DNA from: an uncultured Gallionellaceae bacterium
Lineage (GTDB): Bacteria; Pseudomonadota; Gammaproteobacteria; Burkholderiales; Gallionellaceae
Length of the DNA: 64,000 nucleotides
Direction: 5' to 3'
Assembly: GCA_903847155.1 (NCBI GenBank)
Contig: CAINCU010000015.1
Span: 1-64,000 of the forward strand
Positions 20,193 to 29,848 of this stretch are shown piece by piece. Each line of letters begins with the position of its first letter. The first letter of the stretch is position 1. Position numbers and translations under genes: made by a program. Under the pieces are notes generated by a model. It saw only the letters and a list, made by a program, of their open reading frames with translations. It did no database searches and had not been told where the DNA came from.

Positions 20193-22754
20193 TTACTCGG
20201 CTTCCTCTTCTTCGGTTTCGGCAATCCGGCTCAGGCCGGCCAACTTCTCGCCCTTGTCCATATTCATCAGCGTCACGCCTTGCGTGGCGCGGCTCATCTC
20301 GCGGATTTCCTTGACGCGGGTGCGGATCAGTACACCGCTGGTGCCGATCAGCATGATCTCGTCTTCGGTAGTGACCAGCGTCGCCGCCACCACTTTGCCG
20401 TTACGCTCGGAAGTCTGGATGGCGATCATGCCTTGCGTGCCGCGTCCGTGGCGGGTGTATTCGGAAATCGGCGTGCGTTTACCGAAGCCGTTTTCGGTGG
20501 CGGTCAGCACTGTTTGCGTCTCGTCGCCTGCCACCAGCAAGGCAATCACTTTGCCGCCCTTGGACAGATTCATGCCGCGCACACCGCGTGTCACACGGCC
20601 CATCGAACGCACATCGTTCTCGTCGAAACGCACCGCCTTGCCTTCATCGGAGAACAGCATGATGTCATGCTTACCGTCGGTGATCGCCACGCCGATGAGG
20701 AAGTCGTTTTCGTCCAGATTAATGGCGATGATGCCGGCCTTGCGCGGGTTGGCGAAGTCGGACAGCGGTGTCTTCTTCACCGTACCGTCGGTGGTGGCGA
20801 AAAAGATGAACTGGTCATCGGAGAATTGCTTGACCGGCAGAATGGCGTTGATCTTCTCGCCCGCTTCCAGCGGCAACAAGTTGACGATCGGTTTGCCGCG
20901 ACTGATGCGCGTGCCCTGCGGCACGTCGTACACCTTGAGCCAATACACGCGACCGCGATTGGAGAAGCACAGGATGTAGTCGTGGGTATTGGCGATGAAC
21001 AGGTTATCGACGAAATCGTCTTCCTTGGTCGGCGCGGCTTGCTTGCCGCGTCCGCCGCGTTTTTGCGCGCGGTATTCGTCCAGCTTCTGCGCCTTCATGT
21101 AGCCGCCGTGCGACATGGTTACCACCACGTCTTCCGGCGCGATCAGGTCTTCCATGCTCATGTCTTGAGTGTGGGTGACGATCTCACTGCGGCGCTTGTC
21201 GCCAAACTGTGAACGTATCGTCACCAGTTCGTCGCTAATGATTTGCGTGACACGCGCTGGCTTGGCAAGGATGTCCAGCAGGTCGGTGATCTTGTCCATC
21301 ACTTCGCGGTATTCGCCGACGATCTTGTCTTGCTCCAGACCAGTTAAACGCTGCAAACGCAATTCCAGAATCGCCTGGGTTTGCGCATCGGACAGGAAGT
21401 AACCGCGATCATTGCCCGTGCCCACCAGACCGAATTCAGAAGCCAAACCATCGGGGCGCGACGCGTTGCTAACGCGGCTCAACATATCTTCCACCAGCGA
21501 CGAACGCCACGAGCGCGCCATCAAGTCGCGCTTGGCATCGGCAGGAGTCGGCGCGGCTTTGATGAGCGCGATGATCTCGTCCACATTGGACAGCGCGACC
21601 GCCAAGCCTTCCAGAATGTGGCCGCGTTCGCGCGCTTTGCGCAGCTCGAAAATGGTACGGCGCGTAACCACTTCGCGGCGGTGGCGCAGGAACGCTTCGA
21701 TGATTTCCTTAAGGTTGAGCAGCTTGGGCTGGCCGTCAATGATGGCCACCATATTCATACCGAAGCTGTCCTGCAACTGGGTTTGCTTGAACAGATGATT
21801 GAGCACGACCTCCGGCATTTCGCCGCGACGCAATTCGATCACCGCACGCATACCGGACTTATCCGACTCGTCGCGAATCTCGGTGATACCCTCAATCTTC
21901 TTCTCGCGCACCAACTCGCCGATCTTGATCAGCAGATTGGCCTTGTTCACCTGATACGGCAGCTCGTCGATGATGATCGCCTGACGATCCCCCTTGCCGA
22001 TGTCCTCAAAATGCGTGCGCCCGCGCATCACCACCCGACCGCGTCCGGTGCGGTAGCCTTCCTTCACACCTGCCAAACCGTAGATGAAACCGGCGGTCGG
22101 GAAGTCCGGCGCAGGAACCAGTTCGATCAATTGTTCGATATCCATCTCCGGCTCGCGCAACAAGGCGAGACACGCATCCACTACTTCGCTCATATTGTGC
22201 GGCGGAATATTGGTCGCCATACCCACCGCGATACCGGAAGAACCGTTCACCAGCAGATTGGGGAAGCGCGAAGGGAACACCAGCGGCTCGTTTTCCGAAC
22301 CGTCGTAGTTAGGCCCAAAATCCACGGTCTCTTTATCCAGATCGGCCAGCAACTCATGCGCGATCTTCGCCATACGAATCTCGGTATAACGCATCGCCGC
22401 CGCGTTATCGCCGTCCACCGAACCGAAGTTACCCTGACCATCCACCAGCGTGTAACGCAAAGAGAAAGGCTGCGCCATACGCACGATAGTGTCATACACC
22501 GCAGTGTCGCCGTGCGGGTGGTACTTACCGATCACATCGCCGACGATACGCGCAGATTTCTTGTAAGCGCGGTTCCAATCGTTGGACAACTCATGCATGG
22601 CAAACAACACGCGCCTATGCACCGGCTTCAGACCGTCGCGCACATCCGGCAGCGCTCGGCCCACGATCACACTCATCGCATAGTCCAGATACGACTTGCG
22701 CATCTCTTCTTCAAGGCTGACAGGCAAAGTTTCTTTGGCGAATTGTTGTTCCAT
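20193..22754 (-). CDS. gyrA: DNA gyrase subunit A
   Basis: The breakage-reunion subunit of gyrase, 853 residues. The catalytic tyrosine is in [11 protein letters not shown]. The quinolone-determining segment reads [19 protein letters not shown], with threonine at the E. coli Ser83 position, a natural state in several Gram-negatives. The C-terminal half has the six-bladed DNA-wrapping domain with a GyrA-box-like KRGGRGKQ. It is the first gene of the long minus-strand series and continues without a gap into serC. Confidence 0.97.
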   Translation of the reverse strand: MEQQFAKETLPVSLEEEMRKSYLDYAMSVIVGRALPDVRDGLKPVHRRVLFAMHELSNDWNRAYKKSARIVGDVIGKYHPHGDTAVYDTIVRMAQPFSLRYTLVDGQGNFGSVDGDNAAAMRYTEIRMAKIAHELLADLDKETVDFGPNYDGSENEPLVFPSRFPNLLVNGSSGIAVGMATNIPPHNMSEVVDACLALLREPEMDIEQLIELVPAPDFPTAGFIYGLAGVKEGYRTGRGRVVMRGRTHFEDIGKGDRQAIIIDELPYQVNKANLLIKIGELVREKKIEGITEIRDESDKSGMRAVIELRRGEMPEVVLNHLFKQTQLQDSFGMNMVAIIDGQPKLLNLKEIIEAFLRHRREVVTRRTIFELRKARERGHILEGLAVALSNVDEIIALIKAAPTPADAKRDLMARSWRSSLVEDMLSRVSNASRPDGLASEFGLVGTGNDRGYFLSDAQTQAILELRLQRLTGLEQDKIVGEYREVMDKITDLLDILAKPARVTQIISDELVTIRSQFGDKRRSEIVTHTQDMSMEDLIAPEDVVVTMSHGGYMKAQKLDEYRAQKRGGRGKQAAPTKEDDFVDNLFIANTHDYILCFSNRGRVYWLKVYDVPQGTRISRGKPIVNLLPLEAGEKINAILPVKQFSDDQFIFFATTDGTVKKTPLSDFANPRKAGIIAINLDENDFLIGVAITDGKHDIMLFSDEGKAVRFDENDVRSMGRVTRGVRGMNLSKGGKVIALLVAGDETQTVLTATENGFGKRTPISEYTRHGRGTQGMIAIQTSERNGKVVAATLVTTEDEIMLIGTSGVLIRTRVKEIREMSRATQGVTLMNMDKGEKLAGLSRIAETEEEEAE

Positions 22755-23350
22755 GAGCGACCTATTTATGAGCTGAGGTGGTACAAAATCGAAGGGCGCA
22801 TTCTAGCACAGCCACTTACCCCGCAGCCTACCCACCCATATCGGGTGCTTGGCGTTACACAAAGCGCTTATACGCAGCAAGAAGCACAAGTTAATTTATA
22901 GGGAAACCGGGCGCTAAATATTGCCGGAGCTTTGGGGATGACAGCGGCATAACTGTCCATTTAAAATAGAGAGTTCTCCGAAATGCCCGTCAATAGGCGA
23001 TCTACAAACACATATCGCGAACATGCCCGTGTTTATTGGCTTGCGGGATTAGCATATTCCACTTTGGCGACTAACGATTCTTTAAACATCGCTGTTTCAC
23101 TTTTTTGATCACCGCTGGATTTAACCAGGACAGTTTGCTGGCGGTTGTTGTTTTCTTTAGCCGCTCCTAATGAGTATTGTCAGCTTGAATGGATTATCCG
23201 GGTTTGATAAAGGGGAAACGACAGTCCGAAATATGCATGTGGCCGATTGTTTCATCAAGGTACGGGTTCCTGAATTATCAATACGGGCTTTTTAATTCCC
23301 CGTGGTTTTGCTACATTCCACGCAATCTCTTTTCTTTGCTGCCAAACATC
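22755..23350. other. Divergent gyrA-ubiG intergenic region
   Basis: It must hold the promoters of both gyrA (minus) and ubiG (plus). Apart from repeat copy B at 22984-23045 no gene or clear promoter consensus is recognised. The open frame 23189-23350 in front of ubiG does not match the family and is not called. Confidence 0.5.
22984..23045 (+). repeat. Dispersed ~62-bp repeat, copy B
   Basis: It runs from GCCCGTCAATAGGCGATCT to CCGTGTTTATTGGCTTGCG. Same family as 4181-4243, 39450-39510 and 59732-59793. It lies between divergent genes. Confidence 0.75.
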
Positions 23351-24046
23351 ATGTCCAATGCTGATCCAGTCGAAATCGAAAAATTCTCGCAACTCGCGCA
23401 CAAGTGGTGGGACGTGAACAGCGAGTTCAAACCCTTGCACGAGATCAATCCTTTGCGACTGGGTTACATCGACCGCATTGCGGAGCTTTCCGGCAAGACA
23501 GTACTGGATGTGGGTTGCGGCGGCGGCATACTGACCGAGAGCATGGCGGGACTGGGTGCGCAGGTGACGGGCATCGACCTCGCCGACAAGTCGCTGCAAG
23601 TGGCCAAGCTGCATCTGCTGGAAAGCGGCAAGCAGGTGGAATATCGCAAGGTAGCGGTAGAGGAGTTGGCTGCCGAGCGCCCCGCCCATTACGACGTGGT
23701 GACGTGCATGGAGATGCTGGAGCATGTGCCCGATCCCGCTGCGGTGGTGGCGGCTTGCGCCCAGTTAGTGAAGCCGGGCGGCCATGTGTTTTTCTCCACG
23801 CTCAACCGCAATCCGAAGTCATATCTGTTCGCCATCATCGGCGCGGAGTATGTGTTAAATCTGCTGCCACGCGGTACGCACGATTACTCCAAATTCATCA
23901 AACCTTCCGAGCTGGCGCAATGGAGTCGCAATGCGGGATTGAACGTGTCGGATGTGACGGGTATGAGCTACAACCCGCTGGACAAGAGCTACTCTTTGGG
24001 CAGCGACACCAGCGTCAACTATATGGTGGCATGCCAACGTGATTGA
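23351..24046 (+). CDS. ubiG: Ubiquinone biosynthesis O-methyltransferase
   Basis: SAM-dependent methyltransferase carrying out both O-methylations in ubiquinone synthesis. The 231-residue protein begins [20 protein letters not shown], the family's N-terminal signature, followed by the SAM motif [13 protein letters not shown], the acidic loop GIDLADKSL and the late segments [12 protein letters not shown] and NYMVACQ. The start at 23351 is chosen because upstream in-frame residues are unlike the family. Its end overlaps the next gene by 8 bases. Confidence 0.95.
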   Translation: MSNADPVEIEKFSQLAHKWWDVNSEFKPLHEINPLRLGYIDRIAELSGKTVLDVGCGGGILTESMAGLGAQVTGIDLADKSLQVAKLHLLESGKQVEYRKVAVEELAAERPAHYDVVTCMEMLEHVPDPAAVVAACAQLVKPGGHVFFSTLNRNPKSYLFAIIGAEYVLNLLPRGTHDYSKFIKPSELAQWSRNAGLNVSDVTGMSYNPLDKSYSLGSDTSVNYMVACQRD

Positions 24047-24692
24047 GGCAGTCCTTTTTGATTTAGACGGCACTTTTGCCGATACCGCGCCCGACCTTGG
24101 CGAGGCGCTGAACCATGTGCTGGCTCTGCGCGGACTGCCTACATTGCCGTTGGCGACGATTCGCCCGCAGGCATCGCACGGCTCTCCCGGCCTGCTTAAA
24201 CTGGGTCTGGGAATCGAGCCGGGCGCACCGGACTACGATGATGCACGGAATGATTTCCTGCAGCATTACGAAGCGCACATCTGCGACCGCACCCACCTGT
24301 TCTCCGGCATGTCGGCATTGGTCGCTGAACTGGAACAACGTGATTTACCCTGGGGCATCGTCACCAATAAGCCACACCGTTTCACCGTACCGCTGATGGA
24401 GAAGTTGGGCTATGCCAAACGCGCGGCCTGTCTGGTGAGCGGCGATACTTGCGAACAAGCCAAGCCGCATCCGATGCCGTTACTGCACGCCGCCGAACTC
24501 ATGGGCGTGAACGCCGCACGTTGCCTCTATCTGGGCGATGATCTGCGCGATATGCAAGCCGCCCAAGCAGCGGGCATGATTGGAATCATTGCCAACTATG
24601 GCTATCTTGATCCGGCCTCAAACACATCTGCCTGGCCCGCTGCGGGCAGCGTACAAACTCCCTTTGCCTTATTGCGTTACCTGACGCCGTGA
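24039..24692 (+). CDS. mupP: HAD phosphatase, MupP/Gph type
   Basis: A HAD-superfamily sugar-phosphate phosphatase of 217 residues starting with GTG inside the ubiG end. Motif I is [10 protein letters not shown], motif [10 protein letters not shown], motif III AKPHP, motif [13 protein letters not shown]. It could be phosphoglycolate phosphatase. However, the pairing with ubiG and the [11 protein letters not shown] and YLGDDLRD details fit MupP, the MurNAc-6-phosphate phosphatase of the peptidoglycan recycling route in Pseudomonas. The MupP assignment is inference from family resemblance and synteny. Confidence 0.75.
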   Translation: MIEAVLFDLDGTFADTAPDLGEALNHVLALRGLPTLPLATIRPQASHGSPGLLKLGLGIEPGAPDYDDARNDFLQHYEAHICDRTHLFSGMSALVAELEQRDLPWGIVTNKPHRFTVPLMEKLGYAKRAACLVSGDTCEQAKPHPMPLLHAAELMGVNAARCLYLGDDLRDMQAAQAAGMIGIIANYGYLDPASNTSAWPAAGSVQTPFALLRYLTP

Positions 24693-24731
24693 TCGCCTGT
24701 ATCATTTACTCACCGATTCTTGCCTGAGCGC

Positions 24732-26117
24732 ATGAGTCCATATCCCAAAAATAGCGTGAAAATCGTCCGCGAAGTCCCCATTCAGGAGGACATTCAGGAT
24801 ATCTTGAACAAAGTCATTGTCGCCCATCAGCAAGCGCTCAACTTGCTGCAACAAACCGAAGCCGCATACGGCCGTTTGATTCCGCATCAGTTGCTAAACC
24901 TGCTTGAAGTCAAAAGTATCGTGGATGTGAAATTGGGCGACCAGATCGAACGCAAAATGACCATCATGTTCTCGGACATTCGCAATTTCACCCCGCTGTC
25001 CGAATCCATGACCCCCGCCGAGAATTTCGCGTTCATCAACTCGTACCTCAGCCAGATGGAACCGGTTATCAGCCGCCATCACGGCATCATCGACAAATAT
25101 ATCGGGGATGCCATCATGGCGCTGTTCGAAAAGGGCGCGGATGATGCTGTAAGCGGCGCCATCGCCATGTTGGAACGATTGGTTTTTTACAACAACGGAC
25201 GCAAACGCGCCGAATATGAGCCTATCCACATCGGCATCGGGCTCAACACCGGAATGGTAATGATCGGCACGGTGGGCGGTGTCAACCGTATGGACAGCAC
25301 CGTAATCGGCGATGCGGTAAACCTGACCGCGCGGCTGGAAGGGGCGACCAAAACCTACCACTCGCCGCTCATCATCAGCCAGAACACCCTCTATGACCTT
25401 ACCGATCCCAGCAAGTTTTCGATACGCTTCCTCGACCGCATCCGCGTAAAAGGCAAGTCGCAGCCGCTCTCCATCTACGAAGTGTTCGATAACGATGAGG
25501 AAGAAATTCGCACCAACAAAAAGAACAGCCTACCCATATTCGAAAAGGCCGTCGCCTATTACCACATGAAGGATGTCGGACTCGCCATCCCACTGCTCAA
25601 ACACTGCATTGAAATTGCGCCGGACGATTTCCCCGTGCTCATCTATCTGGAGCGTTGTTACGAATATCAGGCCACCGGACATCACCTCAGCACAGGCGAA
25701 CTGGATACCGGACTGGAGTGGAAAGACGAAAACATCACCGGTTTGAAAGAGATCGACAACGCTAACCGCGAATTGATGGAACGGGTCAATGTGCTCACCA
25801 TGCAGATCAAGCAAAACAACTGTGCTAAATTCGAAAGCATCTTTCCCTTCATAACCCAGCACGCCAATAACCTCTTCCCGCATGAAGAGGAATTGATGCG
25901 CAGCCATAATTATCCGTTCGCTATCAGCCACGCCCAGGAACACAAGCGCTTCATGGAAAATCTGGCCGAACTGGAAAAGAGAACACGGGCTCATACTGAG
26001 GATATGCGTTACCTTGCCTTCCGCACCGAGTTGGTGCTGCTCGACTGGTTTGCATCGCACGCCACCAAGGCCGACCGCCACTTCGTGCGCCATCTGCAAA
26101 ATAGCAAGCCCAAGTAA
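24732..26117 (+). CDS. Class III nucleotide cyclase fused to a degenerate hemerythrin domain
   Basis: A cytosolic protein of 461 residues. The cyclase core (about 70-250) has both metal aspartates (FSDIRNFT, DKYIGDAIMA), the purine-site lysine in DKYIG, and T-V-I-G-D in DSTVIGDAVNLTARLE. Threonine at the position of the mammalian aspartate is typical of bacterial adenylate cyclases of the bicarbonate-responsive kind. A short helical segment follows, then a C-terminal hemerythrin-type bundle (about 325-455). Five of seven iron ligands are visible (E385, H400, H404, H443, D448). The usual helix A His is N345 and the HFxxEE His is L381. A TTG at 24720 is an alternative start. Confidence 0.88.
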   Translation: MSPYPKNSVKIVREVPIQEDIQDILNKVIVAHQQALNLLQQTEAAYGRLIPHQLLNLLEVKSIVDVKLGDQIERKMTIMFSDIRNFTPLSESMTPAENFAFINSYLSQMEPVISRHHGIIDKYIGDAIMALFEKGADDAVSGAIAMLERLVFYNNGRKRAEYEPIHIGIGLNTGMVMIGTVGGVNRMDSTVIGDAVNLTARLEGATKTYHSPLIISQNTLYDLTDPSKFSIRFLDRIRVKGKSQPLSIYEVFDNDEEEIRTNKKNSLPIFEKAVAYYHMKDVGLAIPLLKHCIEIAPDDFPVLIYLERCYEYQATGHHLSTGELDTGLEWKDENITGLKEIDNANRELMERVNVLTMQIKQNNCAKFESIFPFITQHANNLFPHEEELMRSHNYPFAISHAQEHKRFMENLAELEKRTRAHTEDMRYLAFRTELVLLDWFASHATKADRHFVRHLQNSKPK

Positions 26118-26156
26118 AACTGTTACAATCCATACCGCTTAGTAGCAAACCGAACC

Positions 26157-26525
26157 GGGGGCGACCTGGCTTCGACGTGGGTTGCAAAGCAGCGTAGGGC
26201 ATACCGAGGACCCGCCACCTCGTAAATCAGCTGGAAAACCAATAGTCGCAAACGACGAAAAGTACGCTCTAGCCGCTTAACCGGTTAGACCTCACACCCT
26301 GCTGTCCGTGGAGGGGCTCAAGGCCGTAAGGCCGCGATGAGTGAGGTCATTTACACGGAATCGTGTTGTGCAGGGTAACTTTGTATAACATTAAATTTAG
26401 GTAACTCGTCCAGTAGCAGCCTGTCGGTTGGCGTCTGCCGGATAAAATTAAATAACTGGACTAAGTATGTAGAACTGCCTGTAGAGGACTTGCGGACGCG
26501 GGTTCAATTCCCGCCGCCTCCACCA
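26157..26525 (+). ncRNA. ssrA: Transfer-messenger RNA (tmRNA)
   Basis: One-piece tmRNA of about 369 nt that rescues stalled ribosomes. The 5' end GGGGGCG pairs with CGCCTCC just before the encoded CCA at 26523-26525, forming the tRNA-like acceptor stem; the T arm GGTTCAATTCC is present. The tag reading frame runs from the resume codon GCA at 26248 to TAA at 26278-26280 and encodes ANDEKYALAA. A TACAAT box at 26124-26129 may be the -10 element. A terminator follows. Confidence 0.97.
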
Positions 26526-26540
26526 CATAGCACCTGATAA

Positions 26541-26570
26541 AGCCCAGTCGAAATTGAACTGGGCTTTTCT
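26541..26570 (+). terminator. Rho-independent terminator of ssrA
   Basis: AGCCCAGT (26541-26548) pairs with ACTGGGCT (26558-26565), followed by TTTCTTTC on the plus strand. Confidence 0.85.
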
Positions 26571-26610
26571 TTCTCAAACATCAGATTTGCCCTGAATGAT
26601 TTTCTCTGAC

Positions 26611-28014
26611 TTATGCCCTAACTACATTGCTAAAAATCTGGCGGTACCGTCCACGCGTATCCACCACTAATACGCTATTTTTCCGGATACTTTCATAGTC
26701 AAAAATATCATGGTCAGTGGCGACAAGTACGCAGTCCATATCGGCAAGAAGCTCAATGGAGGGATCCACCGATCTAAGGTCAAAGTAATGATTGCGCATT
26801 TTCGGAAACACCGGAACGTGCGGATCGCTATAGGAAACCAGCGCTCCTTTGGCTGTAAGCAACTCCATCAATTTGACCGCCGGAGATTCCCGCATATCGT
26901 CAATATTTTTTTTGTAAGCAATTCCCAACACCAGAATTTTGGCTCCATTCAATGCCTTTTTCTGATCGTTGAGTGCGTCCATGACTTTGCCGACAACCCA
27001 TTCCGGCATGCGCGTATTGATTTGCCCGGCAAGCTCAATAAAGTGTGTATCAACGCCGTATTCCTTAGATTTCCACGTCAGGTAAAACGGGTCTATCGGA
27101 ATACAGTGCCCGCCCAAGCCAGGGCCGGGGTAGAACGGGGTAAAACCAAACGGCTTGGTCGCAGCCGCATCGACCACTTCCCATATATCAATCCCCATGC
27201 GGTCGGAAACAATCTTCAGTTCATTAACCAGCCCGATGTTCACCGCCCGGTAGATGTTCTCCAGCAGCTTGCTCATTTCTGCGACTTTTGTACTAGAAAC
27301 CGGAACAACCCTTTCGATCACGCTCCCATACAATGCATTCCCGACTTCCAGGCATGCCGAAGTTGATCCGCCCACGATCTTGGGAATCGTCATGGTGGTG
27401 AAGGATGGATTGCCAGGATCTTCGCGTTCCGGTGAAAAAACCAGAAAAATATCTTCCCCAATGCAATGTCCGCAATTTTCAATCCGGGGTCGCAACTCCT
27501 CTTCAGTTGTACCCGGATAAGTGGTGCTCTCCAGACTGACCAACTGGCCTTGACGCAGATGGGGAAGAAGGGATTCGAGAGTTGTGATGATGAAAGAAAG
27601 ATCGGGCTCCTGATGCGTACCCAGCGGAGTAGGCACGCAGAGAATTAGTGCATCTGTTATAGCGGCTCGCGAGAAATCGTTGGTCGCCTCGAATCTCCCC
27701 GTGTTGCACATAGTTGTCACTTTCTCTGAGGCAATGTGCTTGATGTAACTTTCTCCATGATTGAGCGTTTCAACTTTCATCACATCGATATCAAACCCGA
27801 CAACCTGAAAACCTGCCTCCACAAACCGTAGCGCCAAGGGCAGACCAACATATCCAAGACCGATAATGCCTACGATGGCTTTGCGGGAATGGATTTTCTT
27901 CAACAATTCCTGTTTCAATTTGTGCAACCCCTTTCGCTGACTACCACATTTCTGAAAATCATTTCCCCAACATGAAAATGGTACACGAACATTAGCTCGT
28001 GGAGCACCATTCAC
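26611..28014 (-). CDS. Nucleotide sugar (UDP-HexNAc) 6-dehydrogenase, WbpA/TviB-like
   Basis: Oxidises a UDP-sugar (probably UDP-GlcNAc) twice at C6 to the uronate for a surface polysaccharide. It has the N-terminal NAD motif [12 protein letters not shown], the catalytic cysteine loop [13 protein letters not shown] and the C-terminal domain [15 protein letters not shown] that separates WbpA-type enzymes from UDP-glucose dehydrogenases. The frame opens at an ATG at 28014, but the family begins about 35 residues later. In-frame TTG codons at 27927 and 27918 lie next to an AAAGGGG and may be the real start. It is transcribed away from the ThDP-enzyme gene. Confidence 0.88.
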   Translation of the reverse strand: MNGAPRANVRVPFSCWGNDFQKCGSQRKGLHKLKQELLKKIHSRKAIVGIIGLGYVGLPLALRFVEAGFQVVGFDIDVMKVETLNHGESYIKHIASEKVTTMCNTGRFEATNDFSRAAITDALILCVPTPLGTHQEPDLSFIITTLESLLPHLRQGQLVSLESTTYPGTTEEELRPRIENCGHCIGEDIFLVFSPEREDPGNPSFTTMTIPKIVGGSTSACLEVGNALYGSVIERVVPVSSTKVAEMSKLLENIYRAVNIGLVNELKIVSDRMGIDIWEVVDAAATKPFGFTPFYPGPGLGGHCIPIDPFYLTWKSKEYGVDTHFIELAGQINTRMPEWVVGKVMDALNDQKKALNGAKILVLGIAYKKNIDDMRESPAVKLMELLTAKGALVSYSDPHVPVFPKMRNHYFDLRSVDPSIELLADMDCVLVATDHDIFDYESIRKNSVLVVDTRGRYRQIFSNVVRA

Positions 28015-28177
28015 TTGACCGAGGTGTGTAAACGGCTAAACTTCACACCCCGGCACAAAAAAATACATCTAATGCCGCGTTGGAAAACTGAATCAACCAA
28101 GCCAATCAACTTATGCAGCTTCATGTTCATTACCTTACGGGTGCAAAGCCTCGCCCGTCCTTTCCGAGAAATACCGG

Positions 28178-29848
28178 ATGAAGATTCCGGTTAGCGAGTT
28201 TATCGTCAGATATATGGAGCGTTTGGGCATCGAATATATTTTCGGCATGCCCGGTGCCCATATCCTGCCAGTCTACGACGGTATCTACGATTCAAGCATC
28301 AAAAGCGTGCTGGTCAAGCATGAGCAAGGTGCGGCATTCATGGCGGGCGGTTATGCCCGCGTCACGGGCAAGATCGGCGCCTGCATCACCACCGCCGGCC
28401 CCGGCGCAACCAATCTGGTGACCGGCATTGCCAACGCCTACGCGGACAAGCTGCCCGTGCTGGTCATCACCGGGGAAACTTCCACCTACATTTTCGGCAA
28501 AGGCGGCTTGCAGGAAAGTTCCGGCGAAGGGGGCAGCATCGACCAGGCCGCGCTGTTCAAAGGACTGACCCGCTATAACCGCATCGTCGAGCGCAGCGAT
28601 TATCTGGTGAATGTGCTCAACCAGTCTTCAAAAATCCTGCTCTCCGCCAATTCCGGCCCGGTCTTGCTCAGCTTCCCCTACAACGTGCAGAAGGAAATGA
28701 TCGAGGAAGCGCTGCTGGAGCGCGTCGTCGCCCGGCACAGAACGCCATCCCGCGACAGCCGCCCACCCGTCGTGGATGCGCTGCTGGCGCTGCTCGAACA
28801 AGCGCAACATCCGGTGATTGTGGCAGGCTACGGCTGCATCCAGTCGGAGGCGCAGGAAGCGCTGGCGCAATTCAGTACCCGGCTGGGCATTCCGGTGGCC
28901 ACCAGCCTCAAGGGCAAGGGCGTGCTTGGCGAAACGGCGGCGCTGTCGCTTGGCAGTCTGGGCGTCACCTCGAACGGCAACGCCTTGCGTTACATTGTCG
29001 ATCACGCCGACATGCTGATTTTTCTGGGCACCGGTTTTAACGAGCGCACCAGCTACCTGTGGGACGAGCAACTGCTGGCGAACAAGACGGTGGTGCAGAT
29101 CGACCACGATCCCGAACAACTGGAAAAGGTGTTCAAAGCGGACGTGGCCATTTACGCGGACATCCGCGAAGCTCTGATGGAAATGCTGAACAAGGTCGAG
29201 GCCAACGGGACGCGCGCCAAGCAACTCAACCACTTTCATGAATTCTCCAAAAAGCTGCGGCAAGGCTCGGCAGAACTGCATACCGTAGTACCGCACGCGA
29301 AATTCGCGTTGCCGGAAAAATTCTTCGCCAGGCTGCAAGCGCATTTCCCTGAAGGTGCAATGATCTTCGACGACAACATCATCTTTGCCCAGAATTTTTT
29401 CAAGGTGTCGGGCGGCAACCGCTATTTCCCGAACTCCGGCATCTCTTCGCTGGGGCATGCCATCCCGGCGGCCATCGGTGCGCGCTTTGCCGAAAACAAG
29501 CCGACCTTCGCCATTCTCGGCGACGGCGGTTTCCAGATGTGTTGCATGGAAATCATGACCGCAGTGAATTACGCGCTTCCGCTCAATGTGGTGGTATTCA
29601 ACAACGCCAGCATGGGGCTGATCCGCAAGACGCAGCACAAGAGTTACGGCCAGCGCTTCATCGACTGCGATTTCGTCAACCCGGATTTCCACTTCCTCGC
29701 CCAATCGTTCGGCATTGCGCACCTGCGCATCGACAACGAAAGCGATTTGGATACGCTGTTCTCCAGTTACGACCTGGTCAACGCCATTAACCTGATCGAG
29801 ATCGTGATCGACAAGAACGCTTTCCCCAATTATGACTCCCGGCGTTGA
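28178..29848 (+). CDS. Acetolactate-synthase-like ThDP-dependent enzyme
   Basis: A 556-residue enzyme with the full three-domain architecture of the acetohydroxyacid synthase family. The N-terminal Pyr domain holds the catalytic glutamate E49 in KHEQGAAFMAGGYAR; a central domain (about 190-325) follows; the PP domain has the ThDP/Mg motif GDGG (D449) with NN at 475-476. At the site where acetolactate synthases have a tryptophan after GMVRQ, this one reads GLIRKTQ, so its substrate pocket differs. No regulatory small subunit lies nearby. The setting beside a GT-A-like protein and a CapK-like ligase suggests a specialised carboligation or decarboxylation rather than branched-chain amino acid synthesis. 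The substrate is unknown. Confidence 0.85.
   Translation: MKIPVSEFIVRYMERLGIEYIFGMPGAHILPVYDGIYDSSIKSVLVKHEQGAAFMAGGYARVTGKIGACITTAGPGATNLVTGIANAYADKLPVLVITGETSTYIFGKGGLQESSGEGGSIDQAALFKGLTRYNRIVERSDYLVNVLNQSSKILLSANSGPVLLSFPYNVQKEMIEEALLERVVARHRTPSRDSRPPVVDALLALLEQAQHPVIVAGYGCIQSEAQEALAQFSTRLGIPVATSLKGKGVLGETAALSLGSLGVTSNGNALRYIVDHADMLIFLGTGFNERTSYLWDEQLLANKTVVQIDHDPEQLEKVFKADVAIYADIREALMEMLNKVEANGTRAKQLNHFHEFSKKLRQGSAELHTVVPHAKFALPEKFFARLQAHFPEGAMIFDDNIIFAQNFFKVSGGNRYFPNSGISSLGHAIPAAIGARFAENKPTFAILGDGGFQMCCMEIMTAVNYALPLNVVVFNNASMGLIRKTQHKSYGQRFIDCDFVNPDFHFLAQSFGIAHLRIDNESDLDTLFSSYDLVNAINLIEIVIDKNAFPNYDSRR

Noticed and set aside
21381-22901. 506-codon plus-strand ORF antisense to gyrA
   Set aside because: Shadow of gyrA, rich in Arg/His/Gln as expected from complementing GC-rich codons.
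23189-23350. N-terminal extension of UbiG from the upstream in-frame start
   Set aside because: The extra 54 residues do not resemble the family; the canonical N-terminus begins at 23351.
26157-26525. ssrA 3' end as an attachment site of an integrated island covering 26611-34213
   Set aside because: tmRNA genes are common integration targets, but no integrase gene and no second copy of the ssrA 3' end were found in the window.
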